This document shows, piece by piece, positions 45,971 to 54,771 of a stretch of DNA of 64,000 nt (position 1 is its first letter; each line of letters opens with the position of its first letter). Location: contig NZ_AVPS01000005.1 of assembly GCF_000768345.1 (NCBI RefSeq), forward strand, positions 124,001 through 188,000, written 5' to 3'. The position numbers were made by a program, and so were the translations under genes. Source of the stretch: Lysobacter concretionis Ko07 = DSM 16239. GTDB taxonomy: Bacteria; Pseudomonadota; Gammaproteobacteria; Xanthomonadales; Xanthomonadaceae. The notes under the pieces were generated by a model. That model ran no database searches. It had not been told where the DNA came from and was given only the letters and a program-made list of their open reading frames with translations.

Positions 45971-47911
45971 ATGCTGCCCGAACTCGGCCAGATCGCCCTG
46001 ATCCTCGCCCTGCTGGTCGCCATGCTGCAGGCGGTCCTGCCGATGGCGGGCGCGCACCGCAACATCGGCGCCTGGATGGCGGTCGCCCGGCCGGCCGCCT
46101 ACGCCCAACTGGCGCTGGTCGGGTTCGCCTTCGTGGTGCTCACCCTGGGCTTCGTCAGCCAGGACTTCTCGTTGCGCTACGTCGCCGAGAACTCCAACTC
46201 GCTGCTGCCGGTCGGCTACCGCTATACCGCCGTCTGGGGCGCGCACGAAGGCTCGCTGCTGCTATGGGCGGCGGTGCTGGCGCTGTGGACGGGCGCCGTC
46301 GCGCACTTCTCGCAGCGCCTGCCGATGCCGGTGATCGCGCGCGTGCTGGGGGTCATGGGCATCGTCAGCATCGGCTTCCTGGCGTTCCTGATCTTCACCA
46401 GCAATCCGTTCGAGCGCCTGTTGCCGGCGGCCATCGAAGGCCGCGACCTCAACCCGCTGCTGCAGGACCCGGGGATGATCATCCACCCGCCGATGCTGTA
46501 CATCGGCTACGTGGGCTTCTCGGTGCCGTTCGCCTTCGCCATCGCCGCGTTGCTGGACGGCAAGGTCGATACGCGCTGGCTGCGCTGGACGCGGCCGTGG
46601 ACCAACATCGCCTGGGCGTTCCTCACCCTCGGCATCGCGCTGGGCAGCTGGTGGGCGTATTACGAGCTGGGCTGGGGCGGCTGGTGGTTCTGGGATCCGG
46701 TCGAAAACGCGAGCTTCATGCCGTGGCTGGCAGGTGCAGCGCTGCTGCACTCGCAGGCGGTCACCGAGAAACGCGGCAGTTTCCGTGGCTGGACCCTGCT
46801 GCTGGCCATCGCGACCTTCTCGTTGTCGCTGCTGGGCACCTTCCTGGTGCGCTCGGGCGTGCTGACCAGCGTGCACGCGTTCGCCGCCGATCCGGCGCGC
46901 GGCCTGTTCATCCTGATCTTCCTGGGCATCGTGATCGGCGGCTCGCTGGTGCTGTACGCGCTGCGGTCGCCGGGCGAGGCCGATGGCAAGCCATTCGCCG
47001 CGTACTCGCGCGAGACCCTGCTGCTGGCCAACAACCTGCTGCTGTCGACCGCCTGCGCGATGGTCCTGCTGGGCACCTTGTACCCGCTGCTGGCCGATGC
47101 GCTGGAGCTGGGCAAGATCTCGGTCGGGCCGCCCTATTTCGCGTTGCTGTTCACCCTGCTGATGGCGCCGCTGGTGTTGCTGCTGCCACTCGGCCCGCTG
47201 ACCCGCTGGCAGCGCGACCAGGCTTCGCGGCCGCTGGCGATGCTGCTGCCGTGGGCCGGCGTGGCGCTGGTCGCCGCGGTCATCGCGTTCTTCCTCGCCC
47301 CGCAAGGCGCCTGGAAGGTGGCCGCCGGCGTGTTCGGCGCGGTCTGGGTCGGCCTGGGCACCCTGCGTTTTGTGTGGACGCGGTTCAAGGGCACCGGCAC
47401 CCGCCTCACCGCCGAGATGTTGGGCATGACCCTCGCCCACCTGGGGGTGGCGGTCTTTCTGGTCGGCGCCCTGCTGGTGGAAGGCCTGCAGCAGCAGCAC
47501 GAAGTCGCGGTGAAGCCCGGGCAGACGATCGAGCTGGGCGACTACTCGTTCCGTTTCGACGGCGTGGCGATGCGCCAGGGCCCGAACTACCAGGCCAGCT
47601 ACGGCACCGTGCAGGTGTTCGCCGACGGCAAGCCGCTGACCGTGCTGCATCCCGAGAAGCGCGCGTATGCCAGCGGAGGCCAGGTCATGACCGAGGCCGC
47701 CATCATCAGCGGTGTCACCCGTGACCTGTACGTCGCCGTCGGCGAGTCGCTCGGCGGCGATGCCTGGGCGTTGCGGGTGCAGATCAAGCCGTTCGTGCGC
47801 TGGGTCTGGGCCGGCGCGATCCTGATGATGCTCGGGGGGCTGGTGACCGCGACCGACAAGCGTTTCCGTCGCACGCCCGCATCGCCTGCCGGGCCGGAGA
47901 CCGCCCGATGA
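45971..47911 (+). CDS. ccmF: Heme lyase CcmF
   Basis: 646-residue membrane protein that ligates heme to apocytochrome together with CcmH/CcmI. It has about 14 helices, the tryptophan-rich WWFWDPVENASFMPW motif (about 236-250) and the histidines expected in IIHPPMLYIGY (about 173) and LLHSQAV (about 259). The C-terminal periplasmic domain (about 500-610) precedes the last helix. Its stop overlaps the ccmG start (ATGA). Confidence 0.96.
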   Translation: MLPELGQIALILALLVAMLQAVLPMAGAHRNIGAWMAVARPAAYAQLALVGFAFVVLTLGFVSQDFSLRYVAENSNSLLPVGYRYTAVWGAHEGSLLLWAAVLALWTGAVAHFSQRLPMPVIARVLGVMGIVSIGFLAFLIFTSNPFERLLPAAIEGRDLNPLLQDPGMIIHPPMLYIGYVGFSVPFAFAIAALLDGKVDTRWLRWTRPWTNIAWAFLTLGIALGSWWAYYELGWGGWWFWDPVENASFMPWLAGAALLHSQAVTEKRGSFRGWTLLLAIATFSLSLLGTFLVRSGVLTSVHAFAADPARGLFILIFLGIVIGGSLVLYALRSPGEADGKPFAAYSRETLLLANNLLLSTACAMVLLGTLYPLLADALELGKISVGPPYFALLFTLLMAPLVLLLPLGPLTRWQRDQASRPLAMLLPWAGVALVAAVIAFFLAPQGAWKVAAGVFGAVWVGLGTLRFVWTRFKGTGTRLTAEMLGMTLAHLGVAVFLVGALLVEGLQQQHEVAVKPGQTIELGDYSFRFDGVAMRQGPNYQASYGTVQVFADGKPLTVLHPEKRAYASGGQVMTEAAIISGVTRDLYVAVGESLGGDAWALRVQIKPFVRWVWAGAILMMLGGLVTATDKRFRRTPASPAGPETAR

Positions 47912-48480
47912 GTCCCGCTGCCAAAAACTCGCGAAGCACGCTCGCACGCTGGCTGCCGCTGGTGGGCTTCGGCCTGCTCGCCGCTCTGCTGCTGGCCGGC
48001 GTGATGCTGAGCCGCAACCAGGATCGCGAAGCCCTCCCCTCGCCGCTGATCGGCAAACCGGCACCGGCTTTCGAGCTGCCGGTACTGCACGAGCCGGGCC
48101 GGCTGGTCTCTTCGCAGGAACTGCTTGGCCAGCCCTACCTGATGAACGTCTGGGGCAGCTGGTGCCCGGAATGCCGCATCGAGCATCCCGTCCTGACCCG
48201 GTTCGCCGAGACCAAGCGCGTGCGCGTGATCGGCTACAACCTCAAGGACGAGCATGCCGACGCATTGCGATGGCTGGAGCAGTTCGGCAATTCCTACTGG
48301 CTGGTGCTGACCGACTACAGCGGCGACAAGGCGCTGGACTGGGGTATCTACGGCGCGCCGGAAACCTTCCTGGTCGATGGCAAGGGCATCGTGCGCTGGA
48401 AGCATGTGGGCGCGCTCAGCCAGCAGATCATCGACGACGAAGTGCTGCCGATGCTGAGCCGGATCGAGGCAGGCCAATGA
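47908..48480 (+). CDS. ccmG: Thiol:disulfide protein CcmG (DsbE)
   Basis: 190-residue membrane-anchored thioredoxin that keeps the apocytochrome CxxCH or CcmH thiols reduced. N-terminal anchor (WLPLVGFGLLAALLLAGVML), active site C86-PE-C89 (GSWCPECRIEH) and cis-Pro loop YGAPETFLVDG. The WCPEC sequence is typical of CcmG. ATGA overlap with ccmH. Confidence 0.95.
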   Translation: MSPAAKNSRSTLARWLPLVGFGLLAALLLAGVMLSRNQDREALPSPLIGKPAPAFELPVLHEPGRLVSSQELLGQPYLMNVWGSWCPECRIEHPVLTRFAETKRVRVIGYNLKDEHADALRWLEQFGNSYWLVLTDYSGDKALDWGIYGAPETFLVDGKGIVRWKHVGALSQQIIDDEVLPMLSRIEAGQ

Positions 48481-48983
48481 ACGCCGAGCGGACGAACACG
48501 GGACGGATCAAGCGCACTCTCTGGCTGCTCGTGCTGGCCGCATTGCTGCTGCCGGGTATCGCGTTCGCGCAGGCGACCAGGGACCCGGCGCCGTTGCAGT
48601 TCACCGACCAGGCCGAGGCCGACCGCTTCCACGCGCTCACCGCGGAACTGCGCTGCGTGAAATGCCAGAACCAGTCGCTGGCCGATTCCAACGCCGCCAT
48701 CGCGCAGGACCTGCGGCACGAAGTGCTGACGCTGATGCGGCAGGACAAGACCGACGCGGAGGTCAAGCATTACCTGGTCGCGCGTTACGGCGAGTTCGTG
48801 CTGTACCGCCCACAGGTCGACCCCAAGACCTGGTTGCTGTGGTTCGGCCCCGGGCTGGTGCTGCTGGTCGGTGGGCTGGTGGTGGTCAACATCGTGCGCA
48901 AACGCAGCGCCGGCCAATCATCCATCAGCCACCAGAAAAACACCCCAGACGAAAACACCCCAGACGAAGACCAGGAGTGGTGA
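48477..48983 (+). CDS. ccmH: Cytochrome c-type biogenesis protein CcmH
   Basis: 168 residues with a signal peptide (ending GIAFAQ), the conserved LR-C60-VK-C63-QNQSL thiol motif that acts on apocytochrome, and a C-terminal membrane helix (LLWFGPGLVLLVGGLVVVNI). This is the short CcmH form, with the TPR part encoded separately as CcmI. The cytoplasmic tail carries a duplicated NTPDE unit produced by a perfect 15-bp tandem repeat. The stop overlaps the ccmI start by one base (TGATG). Confidence 0.95.
   Translation: MNAERTNTGRIKRTLWLLVLAALLLPGIAFAQATRDPAPLQFTDQAEADRFHALTAELRCVKCQNQSLADSNAAIAQDLRHEVLTLMRQDKTDAEVKHYLVARYGEFVLYRPQVDPKTWLLWFGPGLVLLVGGLVVVNIVRKRSAGQSSISHQKNTPDENTPDEDQEW
48937..48966 (+). 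repeat. 15-bp tandem duplication inside ccmH
   Basis: AAAACACCCCAGACG occurs twice without a mismatch (48937-48951 and 48952-48966), adding five residues in frame near the C-terminus. Confidence 0.9.
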
Positions 48984-49984
48984 TGTCCGCGTTCGTGATT
49001 GCCGGCGTGGTGCTGGCCCTGCTGGCACTGGGCTACGTGCTGCAGCCGATCTGGCGCACCAGGCCCGTGCTGGGCGCAAGCCTGATCGTCCTGCTCGGTG
49101 TCACTTCCGGCCTGCTCTATACCGTGGTCGGCACGCCGCGTGCACTCGACCCGGCCCAGCGCGCCGTGCCGGAAACCCTCGCCGATGCGATCACCCAGCT
49201 GAAGGCCGAGCTGGAGCGCGACCCCAACCAGGTCGAAGGCTGGCGTTTGCTGGCCCGCGCCTACGTCGCGCAGAACAAGCTGACCGACGCCGGCAACGCT
49301 TTTGATCGCGCACTGAAGCTCGCGCCCGACGACGCCGACATCCTGACCGAAGCCGCCGAGGCCCGCGCGCTGGCCGCCGAAGGCCGCCGCTTCGACGAGG
49401 AAGCCGTATCGATGCTGCGTCATGCGCTGGACCAGCAGCCCGACCATCAGCGCGCCCGCTGGTTCCTCGGCATCGCCCAGCGCCAGGCCGGGCAACCGGC
49501 GGAGGCCGTCAAGACCTGGGAGCCGCTGCTGGGCCAGGTCGACCCGGCCACCGTCGCCAGCCTGCGCTCACAGATCAACGCCGCCCGCGCCGACGCCGGA
49601 CTGGAACCGTTGCCGGAAGAGATCGCGGCCGTATCCCCGGTCACGATCACCGTCAGCGTGTCGCTCGACCCGGCGCTGGCGATGCAGTACCCCGATGGCG
49701 CCAGCGTGTTCGTGATCGCCCGCCAGGCCGATGGCGCGCCGATGCCGGTCGCGGTCGAAAAACTGCAGGCGGCGCGGTTCCCGCTCACTGTCACCCTGGA
49801 CGACAGTGACAGCCTGATGCCGACCATGAAGTTGTCGCAGCTCGACAAGATCCAGCTCAGCGCGCGGGTGTCCGCCAGTGGCGATGCCAGCGCACAGCCC
49901 GGTGATTTCGAATCCGCACCGGTGCTCGTCGATGCCGCACCCGAGGTCGCTGCCGCGCTGCTGATCGACCGCATCGTCAAGTAG
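48983..49984 (+). CDS. ccmI: Cytochrome c maturation protein CcmI
   Basis: 333 residues: two N-terminal membrane helices (AFVIAGVVLALLALGYVL and ASLIVLLGVTSGLLYTV), TPR repeats (about 75-200: GWRLLARAYVAQNKLTDAGNAFDRALKLAPDD) and a C-terminal beta domain (about 225-330). It captures apocytochromes for the CcmFH ligase. The separate ATG at 48983 with AGGAG at 48972-48976 marks its start. It is the last gene of the ccm operon; the next gene starts 27 bp later and could still be in the transcript. Confidence 0.92.
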   Translation: MSAFVIAGVVLALLALGYVLQPIWRTRPVLGASLIVLLGVTSGLLYTVVGTPRALDPAQRAVPETLADAITQLKAELERDPNQVEGWRLLARAYVAQNKLTDAGNAFDRALKLAPDDADILTEAAEARALAAEGRRFDEEAVSMLRHALDQQPDHQRARWFLGIAQRQAGQPAEAVKTWEPLLGQVDPATVASLRSQINAARADAGLEPLPEEIAAVSPVTITVSVSLDPALAMQYPDGASVFVIARQADGAPMPVAVEKLQAARFPLTVTLDDSDSLMPTMKLSQLDKIQLSARVSASGDASAQPGDFESAPVLVDAAPEVAAALLIDRIVK

Positions 49985-50011
49985 TCGCAGGACGCCAGCC
50001 GGAGCGCCGCC

Positions 50012-51145
50012 ATGACCGAATTCATCCCTCCCGGCACGCGCTGGATCGACCTGCCCTCGCCGTTCCCGATGAAACGCGGCGGCGAGTTGCAGGGCGCACG
50101 CATTGCCTACGAGACCTGGGGCACCCTCAACGCCGCACGCGACAATGCGGTGCTCGTGGCGCCCGGGCTGTCGCCGAACGCGCACATGGCCGCCAACTCC
50201 GCCAATCCGGACGCCGGCTGGTGGGAGCCGATGGTCGGGCCGGGCAAACCGATCGACACCGACCGCTGGTACGTGGTCTGCACCAATCCGCTGGGCAGTT
50301 GCAAGGGCTCCACCGGCCCAGCCTCGATCGACCCGGCCACCGGCACGCCGTACCGTTTCAGCTTTCCCGAGCTGTCGATCGAGGACGGTGCCGACGCCAT
50401 CGCCCACGTCGTGCGGGAACTGGGCATCGGGCAACTCGCCTGCCTGGTCGGCAACTCGATGGGCGGCATGGTCGCGCTGGCGATGCTGATCCGCCATCCT
50501 GGCATCGCGCGCACCCACATCAACATCTCCGGTGCGGCGCGCGCCTTGCCGTGGTCGATAGCGATCCGCTCGCTGCAGCGCGAGGCGATCCGGCTCGACC
50601 CGAACTTCAATGGCGGCGATTACAACGATGAGCACTACCCCGAATCGGGCATGCGGATGGCGCGCAAGCTCGGCGTGATCACCTACCGTTCCGCGCTGGA
50701 ATGGGACGGCCGCTTCGGCCGCGTCCGGCTGGATTCCGACCGCAGCGACGACGAACCGTTCGGGCTCGAGTTCCAGGTCGAAAGCTATCTGGAAGCGCAT
50801 GCCCGCCGCTTCGTCCGCCAGTACGACCCCAACTGCTACCTCTACCTCAGCCGCTCGATGGACTGGTTCGACCTGGGCGACCACTGCGCACAGCGCGGCA
50901 CCGACAGCCGCGCGCACACCCGCGCCGGCCTGGCCGCGATCCACATCGAACGCGCACTGGCGATCGGCGCCGAGACCGACATCCTGTTCCCGTTGCAGCA
51001 GCAACAGGAAATCGCCGACGGCCTGCGCGAAGGCGGTGCCGACGCACAATGCCTGCCGATGCCATCGCCGCAGGGCCACGATGCCTTCCTGGTCGACTTC
51101 GACCGCTACGGCCCCGCCGTAAGGGGTTTCCTCGACACCCTGTAG
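50012..51145 (+). CDS. metX: MetX-like serine/homoserine O-acyltransferase
   Basis: 377-residue alpha/beta-hydrolase acyltransferase. The nucleophile is S149 in VGNSMGGM, the acid is in GAETDILFP (about 318) and the histidine in PQGHDAFL (about 350). NPLGSCKGSTGPASIDP is a MetX segment. In Xanthomonadales, MetX-like enzymes have been characterised as L-serine O-succinyltransferases feeding cysteine synthesis rather than homoserine acetyltransferases, so the acyl donor and acceptor should be treated as open. The cysteine-dioxygenase-like gene 60 bp downstream strengthens a cysteine connection. Confidence 0.85.
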   Translation: MTEFIPPGTRWIDLPSPFPMKRGGELQGARIAYETWGTLNAARDNAVLVAPGLSPNAHMAANSANPDAGWWEPMVGPGKPIDTDRWYVVCTNPLGSCKGSTGPASIDPATGTPYRFSFPELSIEDGADAIAHVVRELGIGQLACLVGNSMGGMVALAMLIRHPGIARTHINISGAARALPWSIAIRSLQREAIRLDPNFNGGDYNDEHYPESGMRMARKLGVITYRSALEWDGRFGRVRLDSDRSDDEPFGLEFQVESYLEAHARRFVRQYDPNCYLYLSRSMDWFDLGDHCAQRGTDSRAHTRAGLAAIHIERALAIGAETDILFPLQQQQEIADGLREGGADAQCLPMPSPQGHDAFLVDFDRYGPAVRGFLDTL

Positions 51146-51205
51146 CCGCACGCACCGCAACCGTGGTGCCCGGCCTGCCACACGCCAAAGCGCTAGACTT
51201 GTGCG

Positions 51206-51799
51206 ATGACTATCCAAGCCTTGCCCGATATGGTTTTCCCCGGCCGCGACAAGCTCGTCGGCGCCCTCGACATGGCGGTGGCCCTCGGCGACGAGCACGA
51301 AATCACCGCCGCACTGCGCAACAGCCTCTGCCAGATGATCCGCGACCGCGACATCCAGCTGCCCGACTGCGTGTTCGAACCGCTCGAGGACCATTACGCC
51401 CGTCGTGAAATCTACCGCAGCCCCGAGCACGGCTACAGCGTCGTCGCCATGACGTGGGGCCCCGGCCAAGGCACCCCGATCCACGACCACTGCGGCCTGT
51501 GGTGCGTGGAGGGCGTCTGGGACGGCGGACTGGAAATCACCCAGTACGAGCTGCTGGAGCAGGATGGTGAGCGCTTCCGGTTCCGCGGCACCGGCGGCAT
51601 GATCGCCGGCCCCGGCAGCGCCGGCAGCCTGATCCCGCCGCACGAGTACCACGCCATCCGCAACAGCAGCCGCGACGAGATCGCCGTCTCGGTGCACATC
51701 TACAAGGCGGCGATGGAAGCGTGCTCGATGTTCCTGCCCGACCACGGCGAATGGTTCCTGCGTGCGGACAAGGCGCTGAAGATCGACCAGGCGAGCTGA
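51206..51799 (+). CDS. Cysteine dioxygenase family protein
   Basis: 197-residue cupin. Iron ligands are likely H93 and H95 (GTPIHDHCGLWCVEGVWDGG) and one of H146/H149 (IPPHEYHAIRN). The family oxidises cysteine, or 3-mercaptopropionate in a related bacterial group, to the sulfinic acid. The Cys at 96 just after the HxH motif and the sequence LWCVEGVW are typical of bacterial members. Placed after the MetX-like gene on the same strand, it probably acts in sulfur amino acid balance. Confidence 0.82.
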   Translation: MTIQALPDMVFPGRDKLVGALDMAVALGDEHEITAALRNSLCQMIRDRDIQLPDCVFEPLEDHYARREIYRSPEHGYSVVAMTWGPGQGTPIHDHCGLWCVEGVWDGGLEITQYELLEQDGERFRFRGTGGMIAGPGSAGSLIPPHEYHAIRNSSRDEIAVSVHIYKAAMEACSMFLPDHGEWFLRADKALKIDQAS

Positions 51800-51950
51800 T
51801 TTCCCACCTGCATTTCCAGCTTCGCCGCCATGCGCTGCACCGCAAGTCGCCGGTCGTTCGCGTGACCTGGATCAACGGCCCCGCCGGCGATCCATGGGCT
51901 AATACGCCCATCTCGTCATCCGCCCGAAAACTCCGGGCCGTTGAATCGCC

Positions 51951-53162
51951 ATGAATGAAGTGCGTCATCCGGGCCCTGGGCCTGAACCCGGTGCCGGGCA
52001 GGAGCACGACCACAAGCACGACTGGGATCCCCGCTCCACAACCGTGCTCGACGACCAGATCGCCGCCTACGACGGCATGCGCCGGCGCTGCCCGGTGGCC
52101 CGCAGCGAATACCTGCACTGGTCGTTGTTCCGCCACGCGGACGTGTCGCGGGCACTGCACGACCACGCGACGTTCAGCAATGCGGTGTCCAGCCACCTCT
52201 CCGTCCCCAACGGCATGGATCCGCCGCAGCACACCGGTTACCGGAAACTGATCGAACCCTGTTTCGATTGGCAGCGGATTGCCGCGTTCGAACCGGCCTG
52301 CCGCTCCATCGCCACCCACCTGGTTGCCGGATTGCCGGTCGACGGGGATGTCGATCTGGCCGAAAGGTTCGCCCAGGATTACGCCCTGCAGATCCAGTGC
52401 GCCTTCCTCGGCTGGCCTGCCACGACGCACGATCCCCTGCGTGCCTGGATCCGCAGGAATCATGCGGCGACGCTGGCCGGCGACCGGCCTGCGATGGCAC
52501 TCATCGCGCTGGAGTTCGACCACGTCATCCGCCGGTTGCTGGCCGTCCGCCGCGACGCCGGCGATCGCGCGCCCGACGATCTCACCACCCGCCTGCTGCA
52601 CGAGCAGATCGACGGCCGCGCATTGAGCGACGAGGTCATCGTCAGCATCCTGCGCAACTGGACCGTGGGCGAACTGGGCACGATCGCCGCGAGCGTGGGA
52701 ATCCTGGCCCATTACCTGGCCGACCGGCCGGAGCTCCAGCAGCAGTTGCGCGAACAACCGGCACAGCTGCCCGCTGCGATCGACGAGATACTGCGGATCC
52801 ACGCACCGCTGATTTCCGCCCGCCGCATCACCACCCGGCCGGTGGAGATCGGCGGGCGCCAGCTCGACGCCGGCGCACGCATCACCCTGATGTGGGCGTC
52901 GGCCAACCGCGACGAGGCCGTTTTTGGCGACCCCGACGAGTTCCGCCTTGATCGCGATCCCTCCTTGAACCTGCTCTACGGTGCCGGCATCCACGTCTGC
53001 CCGGGCGCCGCACTGGCACGCCTGGAGCTGCGGGTCCTGATGGAAGAACTGCTTCGACAGCGCCGGATTGCGCTGGTGCCCGGCACGCAACCGCGCAGGG
53101 CGGTCTATCCGGCCAGCGGCTTTTCATCGTTGCCGTTGCAGGTCGGGAAAATCACGTCCTGA
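51951..53162 (+). CDS. Cytochrome P450
   Basis: 403-residue soluble bacterial P450. The heme cysteine is C350 in LLYGAGIHVCPGAALARLE; Tyr replaces the usual Phe at the start of the motif. The ExxR motif is EILR (about 278). In the I helix, the position that normally holds an acidic residue before the conserved threonine is glycine (E241-L-G243-T244), an atypical oxygen-activation site. No ferredoxin or reductase gene is adjacent and the substrate is unknown. It lies 151 bp after the dioxygenase-like gene and ends 65 bp before tRNA-Leu. Confidence 0.9.
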   Translation: MNEVRHPGPGPEPGAGQEHDHKHDWDPRSTTVLDDQIAAYDGMRRRCPVARSEYLHWSLFRHADVSRALHDHATFSNAVSSHLSVPNGMDPPQHTGYRKLIEPCFDWQRIAAFEPACRSIATHLVAGLPVDGDVDLAERFAQDYALQIQCAFLGWPATTHDPLRAWIRRNHAATLAGDRPAMALIALEFDHVIRRLLAVRRDAGDRAPDDLTTRLLHEQIDGRALSDEVIVSILRNWTVGELGTIAASVGILAHYLADRPELQQQLREQPAQLPAAIDEILRIHAPLISARRITTRPVEIGGRQLDAGARITLMWASANRDEAVFGDPDEFRLDRDPSLNLLYGAGIHVCPGAALARLELRVLMEELLRQRRIALVPGTQPRRAVYPASGFSSLPLQVGKITS

Positions 53163-53212
53163 CCTGTCGAGTCGATCCAGGAAAACACTGGAGCGCAGCG
53201 CCCCGGCTCGGC

Positions 53213-53218
53213 TATACT
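53213..53218 (+). promoter_or_regulatory. Probable -10 element of tRNA-Leu
   Basis: TATACT lies ten bases before the tRNA-Leu gene; no clear -35 hexamer is seen at the expected distance. Confidence 0.5.
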
Positions 53219-53227
53219 TCCGCGCTG

Positions 53228-53314
53228 GCCGAAGTGGCGGAATCGGTAGACGCAGCGGATTCAAAATCCGCCGCCCTTAAAAGCGTGTGGGTTCGAGTCC
53301 CACCTTCGGCACCA
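53228..53314 (+). tRNA. tRNA-Leu (anticodon CAA)
   Basis: 87-nt leucine tRNA with encoded CCA. The acceptor stem GCCGAAG pairs with CTTCGGC, the anticodon loop TTCAAAA gives CAA (codon UUG), the long variable arm is present and the T-arm has GGTTCGAGTCC. Confidence 0.97.
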
Positions 53315-53328
53315 TCAGCAACGACTTG

Positions 53329-53351
53329 CCCGGCTCCGGCCGGGTTTGTTG
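53329..53351 (+). terminator. Terminator after tRNA-Leu
   Basis: CCCGGC (53329-53334), loop TCCG, GCCGGG (53339-53344), then TTTGTTG, 15 bases past the tRNA 3' end. Confidence 0.75.
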
Positions 53352-53456
53352 TTTCTGACCACCTCATTTCTGGCGGCTTCATTTTCCGGCAACCTCATTT
53401 CCGGCGTCGCGGGATCTGGCCGGGCAGTTCGCTTCCGGCAGGGCTAGCATTGGCCC

Positions 53457-54245
53457 ATGTGCCTGATCGCCTTCGCCCTGGACTGCCACCCGCGCTACCG
53501 ACTGGCGTTGATCGCCAATCGCGACGAGCTTCATGCACGGCCGGCCGCGCCGGCCGGGGTGGATCCCGACTTTCCCGACCTGTATGGCGGCCGCGACCTG
53601 CAGCTCGGCGGCGGCTGGCTGATGGTTTCGCGACGTGGCCGACTGGCTGCGGTGACCAACGTGCGGGTTGGACTGGGCAGCCAGCCGATGCCCCGCTCGC
53701 GCGGTGAGCTGGTCAGGGATTTCAGCCGCAAAGAATCCACGGCGGCCGACTGGCGGCAGGCACTGGAACCGCGCGCCGCCGAGTACGCACCCTTCAACCT
53801 GGTGCTGTGGGACGGGTCGTCTGGCTGGTTTGCGAGCAACCACCCCCGCTTTTCCGCCCACGCCATCAGTCCCGGCCTGCATGCCATGTCCAACGGCGCC
53901 TTCGATGCGCCGTGGCCGAAAAGCACGCAGGCGACCCAGGCCCTCGCGCACTGGCTGCACTCCGAAGCCGCGGGTGATGCCGGGATGGCGGATGTGTCGG
54001 CACTGCTCAGCGCGCTCGCCGACGACACCCCGGCACCGGACGCATCGCTGCCCGATACCGGCATCGGCCTTGAGTTGGAACGTCGGCTGTCACCGCCCTT
54101 CGTGCGCGACGCACTCTACGGAACGCGCTGCAGCACCGTGGTGCTGGTCGACGATGACGGGATCCGGTTTGTCGAACGGCGCTTCGACGCCAGCGGAACC
54201 GCGACCGGCGACACCGACGCCTGGTTGCAACGCATGACGACCTGA
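53457..54245 (+). CDS. TANGO2/NRDE-family protein
   Basis: 262 residues beginning MCLIAFALDCHPRYRLALIANRDEL. The Asn-Arg-Asp-Glu motif and the N-terminal Cys2 define the family. An N-terminal-nucleophile-like fold is predicted from the position of the conserved cysteine. Eukaryotic TANGO2 has been linked to heme or lipid handling; the bacterial role is unsettled. LYGTRCSTVVLVDDDG near 225 is the second conserved block. It stands alone between tRNA-Leu and a convergent gene. Confidence 0.88.
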   Translation: MCLIAFALDCHPRYRLALIANRDELHARPAAPAGVDPDFPDLYGGRDLQLGGGWLMVSRRGRLAAVTNVRVGLGSQPMPRSRGELVRDFSRKESTAADWRQALEPRAAEYAPFNLVLWDGSSGWFASNHPRFSAHAISPGLHAMSNGAFDAPWPKSTQATQALAHWLHSEAAGDAGMADVSALLSALADDTPAPDASLPDTGIGLELERRLSPPFVRDALYGTRCSTVVLVDDDGIRFVERRFDASGTATGDTDAWLQRMTT

Positions 54246-54312
54246 CATCGACGCCTGACCTTCCGTGGCGGTCCATAAGCGACCCGCTTCAGTGCATCGC
54301 ACTCCAGGGCCA

Positions 54313-54771
54313 CTACCCTTCGCCACTCATCGCGTAGCGGTCCGCCGCGCGCTCGAAACGGTTGCGCACGCTCACCCCGCCGCATAGCAGATACAACGGC
54401 AGGAACAGCGGACCGAGCGCCATGTATTGGTAAACATGGGCGCGTTCGTGATCGCCCAGGCGCACCGGCGGATCGACGCACCGGCCAGCGCGGTGCGCGT
54501 AGGTCAGGCAAGGAACATCCAGATCGTCGCCGGTGTGGATGATCACGTTGCCCAGAGTCAGCGCGCCGCCCGGGCCCCAGGGCCAGCCATGAAAGACCAG
54601 TGCCGGATACTCACGCCGCCAATGCACGTGCGCGCCGAACGGCAGGCCGGCCATGCCGGCCAGCAAGCCGAGGAGCGTGTTGGGCAACGTCCATGCCGCG
54701 CCGACGAGCAATCCCGCGAGAGAACGCCGGGACACGCCGCTCAGGTGCTTTCTTCCGGCATCAGGAGCCAC
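54313..54771 (-). CDS. Small membrane protein with HExxH motif (putative metallopeptidase)
   Basis: 152 residues, not assigned to a family I can name. The chain has an N-terminal hydrophobic segment (LAGLLVGAAWTLPNTLLGLLAG), a beta-rich middle and the motif H108-ERA-H112 within DHERAHVYQYMALG. It is followed by a hydrophobic stretch and E140-RAA-D144, the HExxH...ExxxD arrangement of gluzincin peptidases such as M48. It is therefore a candidate minimal zinc peptidase; zinc binding and activity are inferred. The start is uncertain: GTG 54771 overlaps pspC by 31 bp, while GTG 54735 begins just after the pspC stop. The overlap suggests co-expression with the PspC gene. Confidence 0.55.
   Translation of the reverse strand: MAPDAGRKHLSGVSRRSLAGLLVGAAWTLPNTLLGLLAGMAGLPFGAHVHWRREYPALVFHGWPWGPGGALTLGNVIIHTGDDLDVPCLTYAHRAGRCVDPPVRLGDHERAHVYQYMALGPLFLPLYLLCGGVSVRNRFERAADRYAMSGEG

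Noticed and set aside
46262-48064. 600-residue antisense reading frame opposite ccmF
   Set aside because: It lies opposite a gene with clear family motifs; its composition (His/Gln/Arg/Asp-rich) is that of a GC-rich shadow frame and it has no ribosome site or domain.
49568-51745. 725-residue antisense frame opposite metX and the dioxygenase-like gene
   Set aside because: It spans two well-supported genes on the other strand and shows only shadow composition.
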